Of a stretch of DNA of 64,000 nucleotides, positions 56,201 to 64,000 are shown one piece after another. A model generated the notes under the pieces. It saw only the letters and a list, made by a program, of their open reading frames with translations, was not told the origin of the DNA and did no database searches. The position numbers and the translations under genes were made by a program. The stretch is from Echinometra lucunter. Lineage: Eukaryota > Echinodermata > Echinoidea > Camarodonta > Echinometridae. The first letter of the stretch is position 1. The number at the start of each line of letters is the position of its first letter. The stretch is from NCBI GenBank assembly GCA_029962745.1, contig JAPZVO010000024.1, forward strand, positions 698,174 through 762,173. Reading direction: 5' to 3'.

Positions 56201-59200
56201 CATGGATATACTCATTGTCAAAAAGCAACGAGGGAACCGATGGCTTTAAGTCCTCCCTTAGGGACTTGGTAGTGAGGATTAATACCTTAACTAGTACAGC
56301 GCATCAACTTGGTTTCGAGCCGAGAACTTCAGATTACGAGACATATTTTGAGCCCGCCGCACGCTATACGATCCGATTGCGACCGATTTTTGAACAAATG
56401 GCATTTTGCATTGAATAATGAAAGTTCAAACAATTAAAATTATCTTATTTGAAGTTCGGAATAATGCTATGAATACTAAAATCAAAATTCTGCTTTTCTG
56501 CAAGCCTTATGGTCGGAGTAAAGGCCAAATCGGCTTCAGATCATAGCCGATCGCAAGATTGCTACAATCACTACGATTTGGAAATTCGCTTTTATTCCTA
56601 CAGGGAGGCTCACAATAGCCTAGAATTTCGATTTTGGTATTCATACCATTATTCGGAACTTCGATCGTTAAGAATATCAAATGCTATTACATTTTTTTCC
56701 AAAATCGGATCGCATACGGATCGTACAGTGTGAGCCGGGATTTACTATACTGTTATGAGTCATCGCTCTGTTATTTAATATGCTTGTTAACGATTTGTAA
56801 ATTTCATTGATTTTCTTTGTTTCCAATTAATTTCTTTCAGATGGTCGAAAAAATCCCAAGATTTTTGCATGGAGGTTATGACCAGAATCAGTCTGAGATT
56901 TGGGAGTCCTACGAAGTGATATTATTCAAATCCATAACTGTAGAGATTAACAGTTTGTATGAGGTGAGTAAAAGAATGTAAGAAACCAATATAGATTTTA
57001 AACTTTGTCAGCAGTTGAAATTGATTCTCAATTAATGGAAATCGTCCAGAAAAGTATCAGAAATTCAGATGAAGTAAAAAACGGCCCTTTCACGTTTTCT
57101 ATGGCCTGCACGCGCAAATATGGCGAGCGCGGACGCGGACGCGCGCAAATTTTTGAAATGCTTAAAATGGCCTGAAACATGTGCAACATGAGTTTAAGTC
57201 GATTCTGAGCATTTTCAATATTTGCGCGCGCTTCAAGTAGTGGAAATTCTTTGGACTGAAAAGATGTGAACTTTGATCATGCCAAATATGAATGAGAAAT
57301 GCCTTTCTGTCATGAAGATATTATCATTACAAAATTTTTACAAAACGGAGCCTAGATGACGTCACGATGACCAGATGACGCTGAAAACCTTGCTGGAACT
57401 TGTTCTTAATAAGCCTGATAACTGACGAAAATTTAACCAACGGACTATTATTTATCATTGCCAAAAAGAGAGGGAAGAATAAAGATAAGAATTAAGAAAA
57501 TTCTGACGAAATTAATAGGTGATCTGTCAAAGATGACAGACCATCTTTAGGCAACAGTGAGGCAGCTGCATGTTAAAGAAATATAGCAAGATCTTTTTTT
57601 TTTGAAGGGGAATAAATTTCTGTGACACATTATCAGAGTTATGACGTTATTCGATCTCTACAGCTCGCACACTCAAGTGAAATGCAAAAGCTTCAAAGAA
57701 TCCTCCCTACAGCGAACCCAACAGACATTGGATTGAGAGGACAGTGGGTCATCGATATTCTTGATCCTGTAACCAATGGTGACGCGCAAGATAGGACCAC
57801 TGTACTTGAGATGGAAATTGTAGAGGCAATGACTATTCGTAGTACTGCGGCAACGGAACCCATGAGCTTTCAGGATATCTTCGAACAACCTTACGCGTAT
57901 TTAAGTAGGGTACTAGAGGAGACTTTACCCACGGTAAAGCTCAAGTGGCTAGTCAAGTGCCTTCAAGCGTTGGAACAAATTTCACGTGAGTTGTTTTTTT
58001 TTTCTTTTTGTTCACATAAGCTTGATCATTGCCTGCACTTTCAATCAGAGTTGTAATAAAAAACGTTTTTTATTAAAAAAAACAAAACAAATAAAACGTT
58101 TGTTAATGTTTCAAAACGTTTTAAAACGTTTTTACTGTTTTTTATTTTTTTATTATTTTTTTTTTTTACGGCTCGGCGCATTTCGATCAGAAGTTTTCAA
58201 ACAAAATCTTTTGCTGAAACCACTCCACTTACATAAGGCTATTACAAGTAAACTTTTTGAGAGTTTAGAAAAAAAAATATTTTTCTTTTTTTCAAATGAA
58301 AATTAAGAAAAAAAACCCATCTAATTTATTTAGTCTAAGATCAGTTCATTTCTGTTGTACATGATCGCCGTATTTATGAATTCTGTAGAAAGAAAAAAAA
58401 AAGATCCAGTAGTTAACCAAATTTAGTATCTTATATCATTTGAAATACAAGTATTGCTGTCTGCCTCCACATTTTTTTTTCCAAATTTTTCGAATTTTAT
58501 AATTATGTGATTCTTTTGATTTGTTTCAATAAAACATACAAATAAAAAAACACTCTTGGATGCATTTTTTCCCGAAAATTACAAAAAACTTTTTAGAAAA
58601 AAATTCTTAAGTGATTTTTACTTATTCAGTCTCATAAAAAAAAAACGAAAAAATTCCTTTAGCATTTATGAATGTTTGATTTAAAAGCTTAAATTTAAAG
58701 TGGTGATAAAAATAACAAAATAATTCTGTTTATCAAAAGCAGTAGGCAACAGCTGTGAGGCCAGTTTGGGCAAGCTCTCGCCCCATGCCAGTTTGGTGTA
58801 AATGCAAAGCAAGTCCAATAACATCTCTACACAGACATTTACAGTCTGTCGGACACGATGGTCACAGAGAAGATAAAGGCTTAAACATTTGAAACCACCA
58901 CATTATCAGTACATGTACGTAAAATGACACAAAAGGTGGCAATCTAATTGGTGAATTATCTGACTGTAGACCAATTTTAAGATTTTCCTGCACGGGTTAC
59001 TAAACCAACTGAATCATACATGAAAATACAGCAAAGGAAATATATTTAAAAAATTAAGTTTCAAAAGTGGGTAAACATTGGAAAAAATATATGTAGATTT
59101 ATAACATATAGGTCTGTGGAGCGTTTTAAAACATGTTTGTTTTCTTTATAAAAAAAACACGTTTTGAACCAACCCTGCTTACAATATTGTTAAATTTTAA

Positions 59201-59724
59201 TTGTTATTTATCTAATGGTGAGATTTAAGATTGCCCATTAATGAGAAATTTAGAGGAAGAGTGAAAGAGAGAGAGAGAGAGAGATAGAGAGAGGGGGGGG
59301 GGCAAAAAGGGAGCGATTACCTTTCGAATAGCAAGAAATTCCTGTCGAAATGATCGAGCTAAGGTGACGTAGTACAAAAATTTGTCTTGATCTTTGATTC
59401 TCTTTCATTTCAAATTCTCTGAACCTTCTTTCCGCTCCCTAATTATTTTTTGTGTTGGCAGGTGAACATGTGAATGCAAATGATCTTCCATTCGGAGCCG
59501 ATGATCTGCTGCCTTCCCTCACCCTCTTCATCATCAAGGGTAACCCAGATCAGATGACAGCTCTGTACCCACAGCTTAAGTTCCTTGAAGACTACATTCC
59601 AGACAACGTGGGCCAAAAGCGTATGGTAAAAAAATTATCTGAAGCCTTCTCTGTCATCTTCCAAAGCGATGTTGCCCATGGCTTTGTATGGTGTGCAACG
59701 GTAGAATCTCAGGGTCAAGCATGA
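33950..59724 (+). CDS. VPS9-domain protein (predicted Rab5-family GEF), 3' part of gene
   Basis: Six exons with consistent phases: 33950-34084, 42255-42307, 49863-49991, 56841-56963, 57664-57985, 59462-59724, ending in TGA with AATAAA at 59760-59765. The last two exons encode a VPS9-like domain: LPTVKLKWLVKCLQALEQIS, then GADDLLPSLTLFIIKGNP, which aligns with ADDFLPTLIYIVLKGNP of Rabex-5. VPS9 domains load GTP onto Rab5-type GTPases on endosomes. The usual TGExxYY segment after KGNP is not obvious and the C-terminus is short, so activity is uncertain. I do not recognise the N-terminal exons, and the 5' end is not found. Confidence is high for the last three exons and only moderate for linking the first two. 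Confidence 0.65.
34158..34723. mobile_element. hAT-type MITE (divergent, 566 bp)
   Basis: CAGTGGCGGCACCAGG to TTTGCCGCCACTG with perfect 8-bp duplications GAGAGAAC (34150-34157, 34724-34731). The interior has long G and C runs near each end and GAGCGAGCAAAGCGAGCGA-like repeats. Inserted about 70 bases past a candidate exon donor at 34084. Confidence 0.88.
35586..36379 (+). mobile_element. repeat with THAP-finger remnant, copy 1
   Basis: Inverted ends TATAGACCAATTTCAC / GTGAAATTGGTCTATA. Inside, on the plus strand, SSGRSCAVLKCHKD, then RKFKNWKLTECEIHS and EKPYSLHWFP, and in a shifted frame CEGIRRQWVKTSTEGTFKSR. CxxxxC...RKxKxWxxTEC..H and the later RRxWxK match THAP zinc fingers found in transposase-derived proteins. 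Broken by stops and a frame change. Confidence 0.75.
37188..37795. repeat. purine tract (GAA/GAG-rich, ~600 bp)
   Basis: Almost uninterrupted A/G on the plus strand, with irregular GAA, GAG and AAG words. Open frames here (poly-Lys/Glu, poly-Phe) are by-products. Such tracts can form triplex structures. Confidence 0.95.
38205..38775. repeat. imperfect inverted repeat, GC-rich arms
   Basis: TTTTGCTAAACACTCGGGTC followed by GCGTCGCG near 38270, and CGCGACGCGACCCGAGTGTT near 38733, are inverted. So are GGCTCGTTGGGTATGGTG and CACCATACCCAGCGAGCC. About 400 bp of unrelated sequence separates the arms. Confidence 0.65.
38955..39541. mobile_element. palindromic MITE with ~230-bp arms
   Basis: The left arm runs AAAGGAGAATGGAACCCAGG, TCGGACGATCTGTTC, TTGGCAACTTTAACAGCATC, GTGATGTCATCGTGGACAAC. 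The right arm carries the reverse complement of each. Ends in CCTTTAA-type sequence on both sides. Confidence 0.82.
39716..39800. mobile_element. truncated hAT-type MITE end
   Basis: CCAGGGGCGGTGGGGGCGGTCGCCCCCC followed by the family's purine-rich block; the right terminus is missing. Similar end fragments lie near 29791 (CAGGGGCGTTGCTAG) and 55950-55997 (right end, AAATACTCTAGCCCCGTCCCTG). Confidence 0.55.
39790..41525 (+). mobile_element. decayed LINE ORF2 (RT domain), split by a MITE
   Basis: RT blocks in order: IPDSSKIAKVIFIHKKDD, NHFGFRKTHSVDMALIKLTD, LGIFIDLSKAFD, GVPQGSIL-like (40310), then EEVRVTKIFGVLVDNNILSW and HISNLEIKLSRGI after the MITE. Many stops. The 3' end shows TTGAATTAAATTGAATTGAG, the short tandem tail typical of RTE/CR1-like elements. 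Confidence 0.82.
40555..40873. mobile_element. MITE nested in the LINE (ACACTGTAAAA ends)
   Basis: Inverted ends ACACTGTAAAAAAAATACCG and TTACGGGTAATTTTTTACAGTGT. Internally a ~60-bp block (GGTGGAAAGTCGTGCAGCAA, GTTGCCACCCAATTACCG) occurs twice in the same direction, and CCGTTATTTTAAC returns inverted. The LINE frame resumes on the far side. Confidence 0.88.
42255..42307 (+). CDS. candidate exon with GC donor, VPS9-domain gene
   Basis: CACTGCAG acceptor, then LSMSERDGLRLLQEIEK, then AAG|GCAAGT, a consensus GC-type 5' splice site. It ends in phase 0, as the next exon (49863) requires. Short and unrecognised, so the call rests on splice signals and phase. Confidence 0.5.
43083..43292. mobile_element. 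MITE with GGGTGTTTCACAA ends
   Basis: GGGGGTGTTTCACAAGGAGT with AAGTTTGACTTAG at the left; the inverse (CAAACTTAAATCTTTGTGAAACACCCC) at the right. About 210 bp. Its left end abuts a run of about 23 G. Confidence 0.8.
43326..43820. mobile_element. G-run-ended inverted-repeat element
   Basis: CCGGGGGG... with TAGGTATGTGCCGCGG at the left and CCGCGGCACATACCCACCA with CCCCCC...GGGC at the right. The interior repeats GGAACGGGCTT, GGAACGGTTCG and GGAACGGAAAT spaced words. No coding call. Confidence 0.75.
44354..45962. repeat. interleaved pair of long inverted repeats (A-B-A'-B')
   Basis: Arm A (44358-44850: AACAGTCTTTAAACGGTATT, AAGATCGCCCCCTGGCGAAG, GATATTATCGCAGACACT, AATATCACAAAGGTTTACTGG) returns inverted at 45130-45608. 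Arm B (44887-45070: GGTATTCTGAGACTGTTTTA, AGCAAATCGGTATTCTG, ACCGCGCAT) returns inverted at 45700-45958. Words of the form AAAACAG or CTGTTTTA are scattered throughout. Both A arms can encode VTELV-IIADI-ADI-QIS-like peptides; family unknown. Confidence 0.8.
46316..46540. repeat. inverted repeat enclosing a telomere-like array
   Basis: Arms ACGTGGTAAGCACTGTATAG with GTACCAATCCTGCAGACG, and CGTCTGCAGGATTGGTACCT with TAGTGCTTACC, enclose 46368-46464. That core is about 16 hexamers of CCCTAA/CCTAAT type, the vertebrate and echinoderm telomere repeat. An interstitial array, not a chromosome end. Confidence 0.9.
47213..47453. mobile_element. hAT-type MITE (copy 3)
   Basis: CAGGGGCGGGGCTTC to GTGCCGCCCCTG, flanked by AATCAATA and AATCGATA (7 of 8). 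Same interior layout as the other copies: a purine-rich block, then an AATACCC...AAAACGT motif. Confidence 0.85.
47529..47776. mobile_element. hAT-type MITE (copy 4)
   Basis: CAGGGACGGCGCTAAGG to TACCCTGGCGCCGCCCCTG with perfect 8-bp duplications TATACAGT (47521-47528, 47777-47784). Only 75 bases from copy 3 and in the same orientation. Confidence 0.9.
47785..48919. other. no gene supported; TA microsatellite and G runs
   Basis: TA repeat at 47800-47831. G runs at 48539-48556 and 48650-48686 produce false poly-Pro frames on the minus strand. Confidence 0.6.
48920..49082. mobile_element. palindromic element, GGGGCCCGTTGC ends
   Basis: GGGGCCCGTTGCATAAAACT at the left end and its exact reverse complement at the right end. 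The interior repeats TCTGGCAAA-type words on both strands, so the whole 163 bp can fold on itself. Confidence 0.8.
49863..49991 (+). CDS. exon of the VPS9-domain gene
   Basis: GTGCAG acceptor, 43 codons (RESQLKILHHFFITEVLKGC to RLSSQEEN), donor GTAAGC, phase 0 at both ends. Predicted helical; no family motif recognised. Confidence 0.7.
50388..50935 (+). repeat. dispersed repeat, single copy of the 60-kb foldback
   Basis: CCGTGCCATAACTATTGCAA, CATAGCTAAAT, GAGAGCAGTAGATATCC, GGAGAAGACAAAAGACCAAA, AGTGAACGGAATAATGATAC and ACACTTTTCGCAAGAAAATA match 59861-60250 in order. Confidence 0.85.
50872..51270. repeat. foldback repeat
   Basis: TTTCTGGTTGTCAACTTCAT, TTTCGGACAATGGGGTATAA, ATCAAAGTCATTTCAAATGC and AATGGATGTCCGGCAAGG return inverted at 51080-51266. 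About 185-bp arms with a short spacer. Confidence 0.85.
52085..52260 (-). mobile_element. LINE ORF2 C-terminal fragment
   Basis: On the minus strand: SNLKSWRKKAFISAASSLWN then TLPLRIR, the xAFSxAAPxLWNSLPLxIR motif of RT tails. Followed upstream by YLQDLISKYSADYLRSYT-like remnants. The THAP repeat copy begins within 30 bases. Confidence 0.7.
52286..53074 (+). mobile_element. repeat with THAP-finger remnant, copy 2
   Basis: Same layout as the copy at 35586 along its whole length (CAGACCAATCCCACAACGCA to GTGAAATCGGTCTATA). Stops and frame changes are shared with copy 1 in the THAP region, so the element was already dead or non-autonomous when it spread. Confidence 0.8.
53085..53400. repeat. 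ATG/AAT/ATT trinucleotide microsatellites
   Basis: GATGAT, then AATAATAAT, then ATTATTATT runs, separated by about 60 bases of unique DNA. Confidence 0.9.
53920..54720 (+). mobile_element. decayed Ty3/gypsy retrotransposon pol fragment
   Basis: RNase H end motif (VETDHKALIH) near 53970, then an integrase zinc-finger region near 54410-54540 and the start of the integrase core near 54600-54700. Interrupted by several stops and frame changes; no LTRs recognised. Not functional. Confidence 0.75.
54721..56820. other. VPS9-gene intron, no clear coding feature
   Basis: Contains GAGAACATTTCACCGAAGAT and a diverged second copy 77 bases on (GAGAGCATTTCACCGACGGA), in open frames I do not recognise (55450-55790), and the hAT end fragment at 55950. 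Confidence 0.4.
56841..56963 (+). CDS. exon of the VPS9-domain gene
   Basis: TTTCTTTCAG acceptor, 41 codons (MVEKIPRFLHGGYDQNQSEI to ITVEINSLYE), donor GTGAGT. Phase 0 at both ends. The ATG right at the exon edge is not taken as a start because the preceding exon joins in phase. Confidence 0.75.
57664..57985 (+). CDS. exon of the VPS9-domain gene (start of VPS9 domain)
   Basis: CTCTACAG acceptor, 107 codons plus one base, donor GTGAGT. Reads LAHSSEMQKLQRILPTANPT, then MSFQDIFEQPYAYLSRVLEE, then TLPTVKLKWLVKCLQALEQI. The last stretch matches the helix before the ADDLLP motif of VPS9 domains. Confidence 0.85.
57986..59461. other. last intron of the VPS9-domain gene
   Basis: About 1.5 kb, very AT-rich, with many AAAACGTTTT words around 58055-58130 and a GA run at 59262-59290. 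No element recognised. Confidence 0.6.
59462..59724 (+). CDS. terminal exon of the VPS9-domain gene
   Basis: TGTTGGCAG acceptor, entry phase 1. Reads REHVNANDLPFGADDLLPSL then TLFIIKGNPDQMTALYPQL, ending ATVESQGQA and TGA. Contains the acidic pair of the ADDLLP motif, whose Asp is essential in Rabex-5. Confidence 0.85.
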
Positions 59725-59759
59725 CTGTGTGGACATATATAACAAACTGAAGGTGGGCG

Positions 59760-59765
59760 AATAAA
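59760..59765 (+). promoter_or_regulatory. polyadenylation signal of the VPS9-domain gene
   Basis: AATAAA 36 bases past the TGA; the 3' UTR would be very short. A dispersed repeat begins about 100 bases further on. Confidence 0.6.
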
Positions 59766-59860
59766 CCTTTATCTGCTGCTCTGCTGCGTCCTCTGTAGGC
59801 ATACGCAGCCGTGCATCTTTAAGCAGATATTAACCAATGGCTCGTTCAAAAGTACCCTCC

Positions 59861-60660
59861 CGTGCCATAAGTATTGCAACATAGATAAATATTGTATGCC
59901 TCCGTGAGTTATAAGCCTTTCTGTATTTTATGATTTTTCATTTGTAACTATTGAGTGTTGTCGACCATTCCCTTTTCTGTCCTGAGAGCAGTATTATAAT
60001 TTATATCTAAACCCACTCATGTCTAATGGAGAAGACAAAAGACCAAAGGAAACAAATCGTCACATTGGGGTACGTTGGGGGTAAGCAGTGAACGAAATAT
60101 TGATACTTTTTAAAATTTCTCCCCTACCCGCTTACAGTCTTTGTATACACTTTTCGCAAGGAAATAATGCCATAACGTAGAAAAGTGCGGAGGAAAATAT
60201 CCACACCCAGAGAAGATAGATTTATTTGGGCCATTGCCAAGATGAGGATGGCGCCCCACAATCAGAGGTCGTGATTATCCATCAAAATGTGTTAAGAGTT
60301 CCCTTATGACAGTGTGGTGAATATATTGAAATTTACTTCCATTAGCGAATTATTCATACACTTATTATATTTTGGTGGATAATGATTGAGGCGCACATCC
60401 TCCTTGGCAACGGCCCACAGAAACCTATCTTCTCTATGTGTGGTTATTTTCCTCCGCTTTTTTTCTGGATACGTTATGGGCATTATTTCAATGGGAAAAA
60501 TGTTTACTAACCCTGTAAACAGGTTGGGGAGAAATATGAAACGGTATCATTATTCTGTTCACTGATATTCCCCCACCCCGAATATGGCGACTTGTTTCCT
60601 TTGGACTTTTGTCTTCTCCATTGTTTCAGACATGACCGGGTCAGGAATACAGGATATCCA
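59861..60660. repeat. foldback repeat related to 50388-50935
   Basis: The left half matches the repeat at 50388. The right half (60370-60655) is the inverse of the same sequence (GGTGGATAATGATTGAGGCG, CATCCTCCTTGGCAACGGCC, CACTGATATTCCCCCACC). Confidence 0.82.
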
Positions 60661-60789
60661 CTGCTTTCAGGACAAGTTCTCCCTTTTAAAGACGCTCAGT
60701 CGTGGGCTTTCATGGGGAATTTGACACCATGGGTGCTTACTCAGTACTGTAACAGGTGTTGTCCATCACTATGAGGACCAACAGACCTT

Positions 60790-60842
60790 ACGGTGGAATA
60801 TACAGAGCATTACCTTATGTAATGCTCTGTTTATTCCACCGT
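60790..60842. repeat. 24-bp hairpin
   Basis: ACGGTGGAATATACAGAGCA with TTAC, a 5-base spacer CTTAT, then the inverse; one mismatch in 24. The loop is too small for a typical miRNA precursor; more like a MITE remnant. Confidence 0.85.
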
Positions 60843-60865
60843 TTGCCCCATATGACAAAGTCATT

Positions 60866-61290
60866 CAGGGTGTTCAGACGTTAAAAATTTATACTAGAAC
60901 GGTATAGCTATACGAGAACGGTATAGCCATACGATGAATTTATACGTCTGAACATCATATATTGAAGTGACGTATAACGAAACGACGGTCAGAGCATCGT
61001 TTCGAACTAGAACTCGATAACGAATCTGCATTCCGTGTCCGTCTGAACGTATGGCGGCCATAGAATGGTATAACTGGGCGGGGCTTAATGTGGCCGCGCG
61101 CGAAAGGTGACCCGTGGCTCGTGGAAGTGGAAGGCCAGCAGGGGCTAGCGTTGACGTCATGACCATAAGCACCTATACGACGTTTTCCAGAAGGGCCGAG
61201 ATTATGCGTCTGAACGGTCCGTCAGCTATACGATGATTGTTTATACGTCGTTTCTTTATCGAGTTCTAGTATAATTTCTTTTTGGGTCTG
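60866..61290. mobile_element. MITE with GTTCAGACGTTAAAAA ends
   Basis: TGTTCAGACGTTAAAAATTT with ATACTAGAAC at the left; GTTCTAGTATAATTTC with TTTTTGGGTCTGAACA at the right. ACGATTATTTATACGTC-like and TACGTCTGAAC words repeat inside. Confidence 0.75.
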
Positions 61291-61509
61291 AACATGGCGA
61301 TTATCTCACTTTCCCTGGCCCGAGAATGCCTGAAGCAGGCGGAAGAATGTTTATGGTGGGACAGCTTGTTTTGCTGTGCTCCAAAAATGTAGCTCTATTA
61401 CAGGTATTTCCAGTGCTTTTCACAAAGTCTGGTGTCAGCAAATTATGATGCACTCCCCAAGAAAGTCCACGACTGAATTTCTTTAAGATATACACAAATG
61501 GTCCACATT

Positions 61510-61690
61510 GCTATTGCTACCAGGTATGGTGTCAATCAGTCCCAACTGGTCAATGAGATTTTAATGGGACAGTTGGTTTCAATTGGTCCAGTTGGGACCA
61601 ACTGCCAACTGGTTTCATTTGGAACAATTGGGACTAATTGGTTTCAGTGGGAACAGTTGGGGTGGGACCAATAGCCAACTGAAGCGCCAT
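61510..61690. repeat. diverged short tandem repeat (CAACTGG/CAATTGG)
   Basis: Roughly ten words of CCAACTGG, CCAATTGG or CCCAACTG in both directions, interspersed with TTTCAATTGGT. Purpose unknown. Confidence 0.6.
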
Positions 61691-62026
61691 GACTTCAGAG
61701 TGAACGGACGTACTTTTGAGCGGAGCTCAAACCTCAAAACCTCAAAACCTCAAAACTGAATTACTTCTCTTTAAAGACTCATGTGCCTTGAACCTGGTCT
61801 CAATAATCTCCTGTAAGTACCCATCGTATTAAATAAACACATTTTCAACTGATTTCAACTTGGATTTTATTAACTTTGAAATCTCTGAGCTTGTCTGCCG
61901 TTGATCTGTACACGTAGACAACAGACTTGAATATCACCGGCTATTACATAACTGCACGCAATAAACCCACACGGTACCTCTTCACCCCTAACACGCGTCA
62001 GACGAGCTCGCAGGCTAAAACGCATC

Positions 62027-62840
62027 ATGGCGGCCAACCAATTGAGAATCCGTCTTCTCCCAAAAGCACCATCTAATGCGGACTTACAAAAAGATATCGC
62101 AAACGTTTCTTCCATAGCCTTGGAGAAACTTGATAATATTTCGGCCGAAATACAGTCAATGAATCGACGACTGGGAGAGGTAGAGGCACTAGCACAACAC
62201 AATTCATCACAAATTGAAAGTATCAAGAAGGAAATTCCTAGTGTCCCCTCTGCTCTTGAGGATGAAATCCGCAATCTGAAAGAAAAACTCACACATGGAA
62301 ATTCATAACAGAAAATCCAATCTGTTATTCTATGGAGTCCAGGAGCAGCAAGGAGAGAATGTCTATGATATGTTTACCAAGGTTTTCATCGATCTTGGTG
62401 TTGCGGAAGACAAGGCTCGGAACATCAAGTTGATAAATGCCCACCGTCTCCCCCCCCCCCCCGCAACCCTCAGGCTGCATCATTCATCACCCCCTCCGAT
62501 CACTGTTAAGTTCTGTTTCATGACTGACCGAGATTTGGTTCTGTCATCGTTCGAATGATGAAGCAACGGTCCAAGACGCGGGATCCATCTCAAGCACAGG
62601 CAGCACCCCTGAAAGCATCCGCAGTACCCTCTCAAGAATTCAACCGTCTGACGGTGCGAACCGACCTGCCCCCAAACCTGAAGGCGCACGAGGCCATCTC
62701 GCTCAAGTTGCTTACAAACTTAGTAAGGAAAAAAATCTTTCTACAAGGATCAAGCAACAAGGTGTGAAAGTAATATTGGAATGGAAGGAGAAAGGCACAA
62801 CAGCGTGGAAGCTACACGAGGAAGGAACATCGTAATACCT
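62027..62840 (+). mobile_element. LINE ORF1 (L1/Tx1-like), two frameshifts
   Basis: Starts MAANQLRIRLLPKAP, then a coiled-coil stretch (ALEKLDNISAEIQSMNRRLG) to a stop at 62308. The next frame (62295-62558) reads MEIHNRKSNLLFYGVQEQ and later CFMTDRDLVLSSFE, the RRM-like fold of L1-type ORF1 proteins. A third frame gives LPPNLKAHEAISLK and finally GVKVILEWKEKGTTAWKLHE, the C-terminal domain, ending at 62835. The order coiled coil, RRM, C-terminal domain is the L1 ORF1 plan. No ORF2 follows, so this is a 3'-truncated or rearranged copy. Poly-C at 62452 marks the site of one frame change. Confidence 0.8.
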
Positions 62841-63189
62841 GAAATTGATATGAAATATGAGAAATAAGCACCATGATAATGAGGAATGAGATATGAGAAA
62901 AATTATTTAGAATTCAACAACTTTTACCATTTATTTGTAATTATTCATCAATTTAACTGAATATTGGTACTTTATATGCCATACAACTAAAAAAAAAAAA
63001 AAAACATATGTAGGCTATATAGCAATTAGTCGTCACTTTGATACTTGACAGGCTTACTTCAAACCATCGGGTGATCGCGTAGGGCCGTGTAATCGCGTAA
63101 CCCGACCTTTCGTGAAAACAGCCCCCTGTATTCACGAAAGGTCGGGTAAATCGTGTGGTAAAAATGTGATTTTTAGCAATTGTGGTCTT

Positions 63190-64000
63190 CGACACAAGAC
63201 TCATCTTTTACGCGAATATTCGTGAGAAAACTACCTTCAAATGACGAAGTATCGGGTAAAAAATTAAATTTTGATATTAATCCATTTATGATATGCAAGT
63301 ACTTCAGTTTCATTATAATTAGGTTCCAAACTGTCGAATTTTAACGTACTAACAGACTTCCATGGAAATGCCAAATATATATCTTTTCTTTACAATCACT
63401 GATCATGGGGGGGGGGGGGGGGGGTGGCTAATCACGTGTGATGATAAAATTTGGGTGAATGCGTGGGAAGACCTATACCAAAGAATTTTTTAATTAATAT
63501 CCATAAAGGTATATGGCTTGTAGATGTACGACCATGATCTTCAAAAGATAATGCACTTTGAAAATCTGATAAATTTAATCAACACAAAACACGTATACAT
63601 CGCAATTATCTCCTTCACAAACTCTCCACTACTCCATCCTTTCTCATTCTCTGCCCCCCCCCTCTCTCCTCTCTCTCTCGGACACCCTCGAATTTTCATC
63701 AAATAATCTCGCCTGAATTGATTTTTTATCTCTTTCTTCCTGTATCTATCTCTGTCTCTCTTTCCAACCCTTTCCATCTCTCTTGAACACACCCTCTTGG
63801 TTGCTTCATTTTTCACCAACCCCCATATTCATTTCATAAGAGCGGGCTTCAGTATTTTCTTAGTTGTGCATGTATACATGTATCACAATTATCACATTCT
63901 TTTAAAAATTGCTGGGGATTACAAAGTATACTTGTACACTTACAACGTACACTTGTAGTAAAAAAAATGGATTTGCTATGTAATGATTATTTTTCTGCAT
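63190..64000 (-). repeat. dispersed repeat, copy 2 (inverted, reaches window end)
   Basis: Reverse-complement counterpart of 32836-33570, from TGACGAAGTATCGGGTAAAA at 63242 to AATGATTATTTTTCTGCAT at the last base. Just left (63100-63147) is a hairpin with arms ACCCGACCTTTCGTGAA / TTCACGAAAGGTCGGGT. Confidence 0.85.

Noticed and set aside
60790..60842. microRNA precursor
   Set aside because: The loop is only 5 bases and the stem ends abruptly; a transposon remnant is simpler.

Overview
This is animal nuclear DNA: AT-rich, with long introns, GT-AG splice junctions, many short inverted-repeat transposons, microsatellites, long poly-G runs, LINE, SINE and Ty3/gypsy debris, and one 500-base assembly gap. 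The gene families (platelet-activating-factor acetylhydrolase, a VPS9-domain Rab GEF, a C-type lectin remnant) and the repeat style suit a marine invertebrate deuterostome. An echinoderm is my best guess, but nothing in the window proves it.

The left 24 kb is on the minus strand and holds two tandem PAF-acetylhydrolase (PLA2G7/PAFAH2-type) paralogues. The distal copy runs from 24010 down to 11887. It can be assembled from ten exons with matching phases into a 444-residue enzyme with the FSHGLGG oxyanion region, the GHSFGG nucleophile, and the catalytic Asp and His. The second copy has its start codon at 804 and leaves the window at base 1; only its first two exons are visible. Three separate tandem arrays (85, 58 and about 125 bp units) sit inside the complete gene. 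Each begins exactly at an exon-intron boundary and repeats that splice site with the adjoining exon edge. This is the most unusual structure in the window.

The middle (24.8-53 kb) is mostly transposon-built: the gap, a decayed C-type lectin exon, LINE reverse-transcriptase remnants, tRNA-derived SINEs, hAT MITEs with 8-bp target duplications, a THAP-finger-bearing repeat present twice, large interleaved inverted repeats, and a telomere-like hexamer array held between inverted repeats.

A plus-strand gene spans the right half. Six phase-compatible exons from about 33950 to 59724 encode the C-terminal part of a protein ending in a VPS9-like domain (predicted Rab5-family GEF), with a GC-AG intron after one candidate exon and AATAAA just past the stop. 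The last 4 kb carries a foldback repeat, MITEs, a frameshifted LINE ORF1, and part of a dispersed repeat whose inverted twin lies at 32.8-33.6 kb.

Most open frames longer than 60 codons in the window are by-products of microsatellites and repeats and are not listed as genes.
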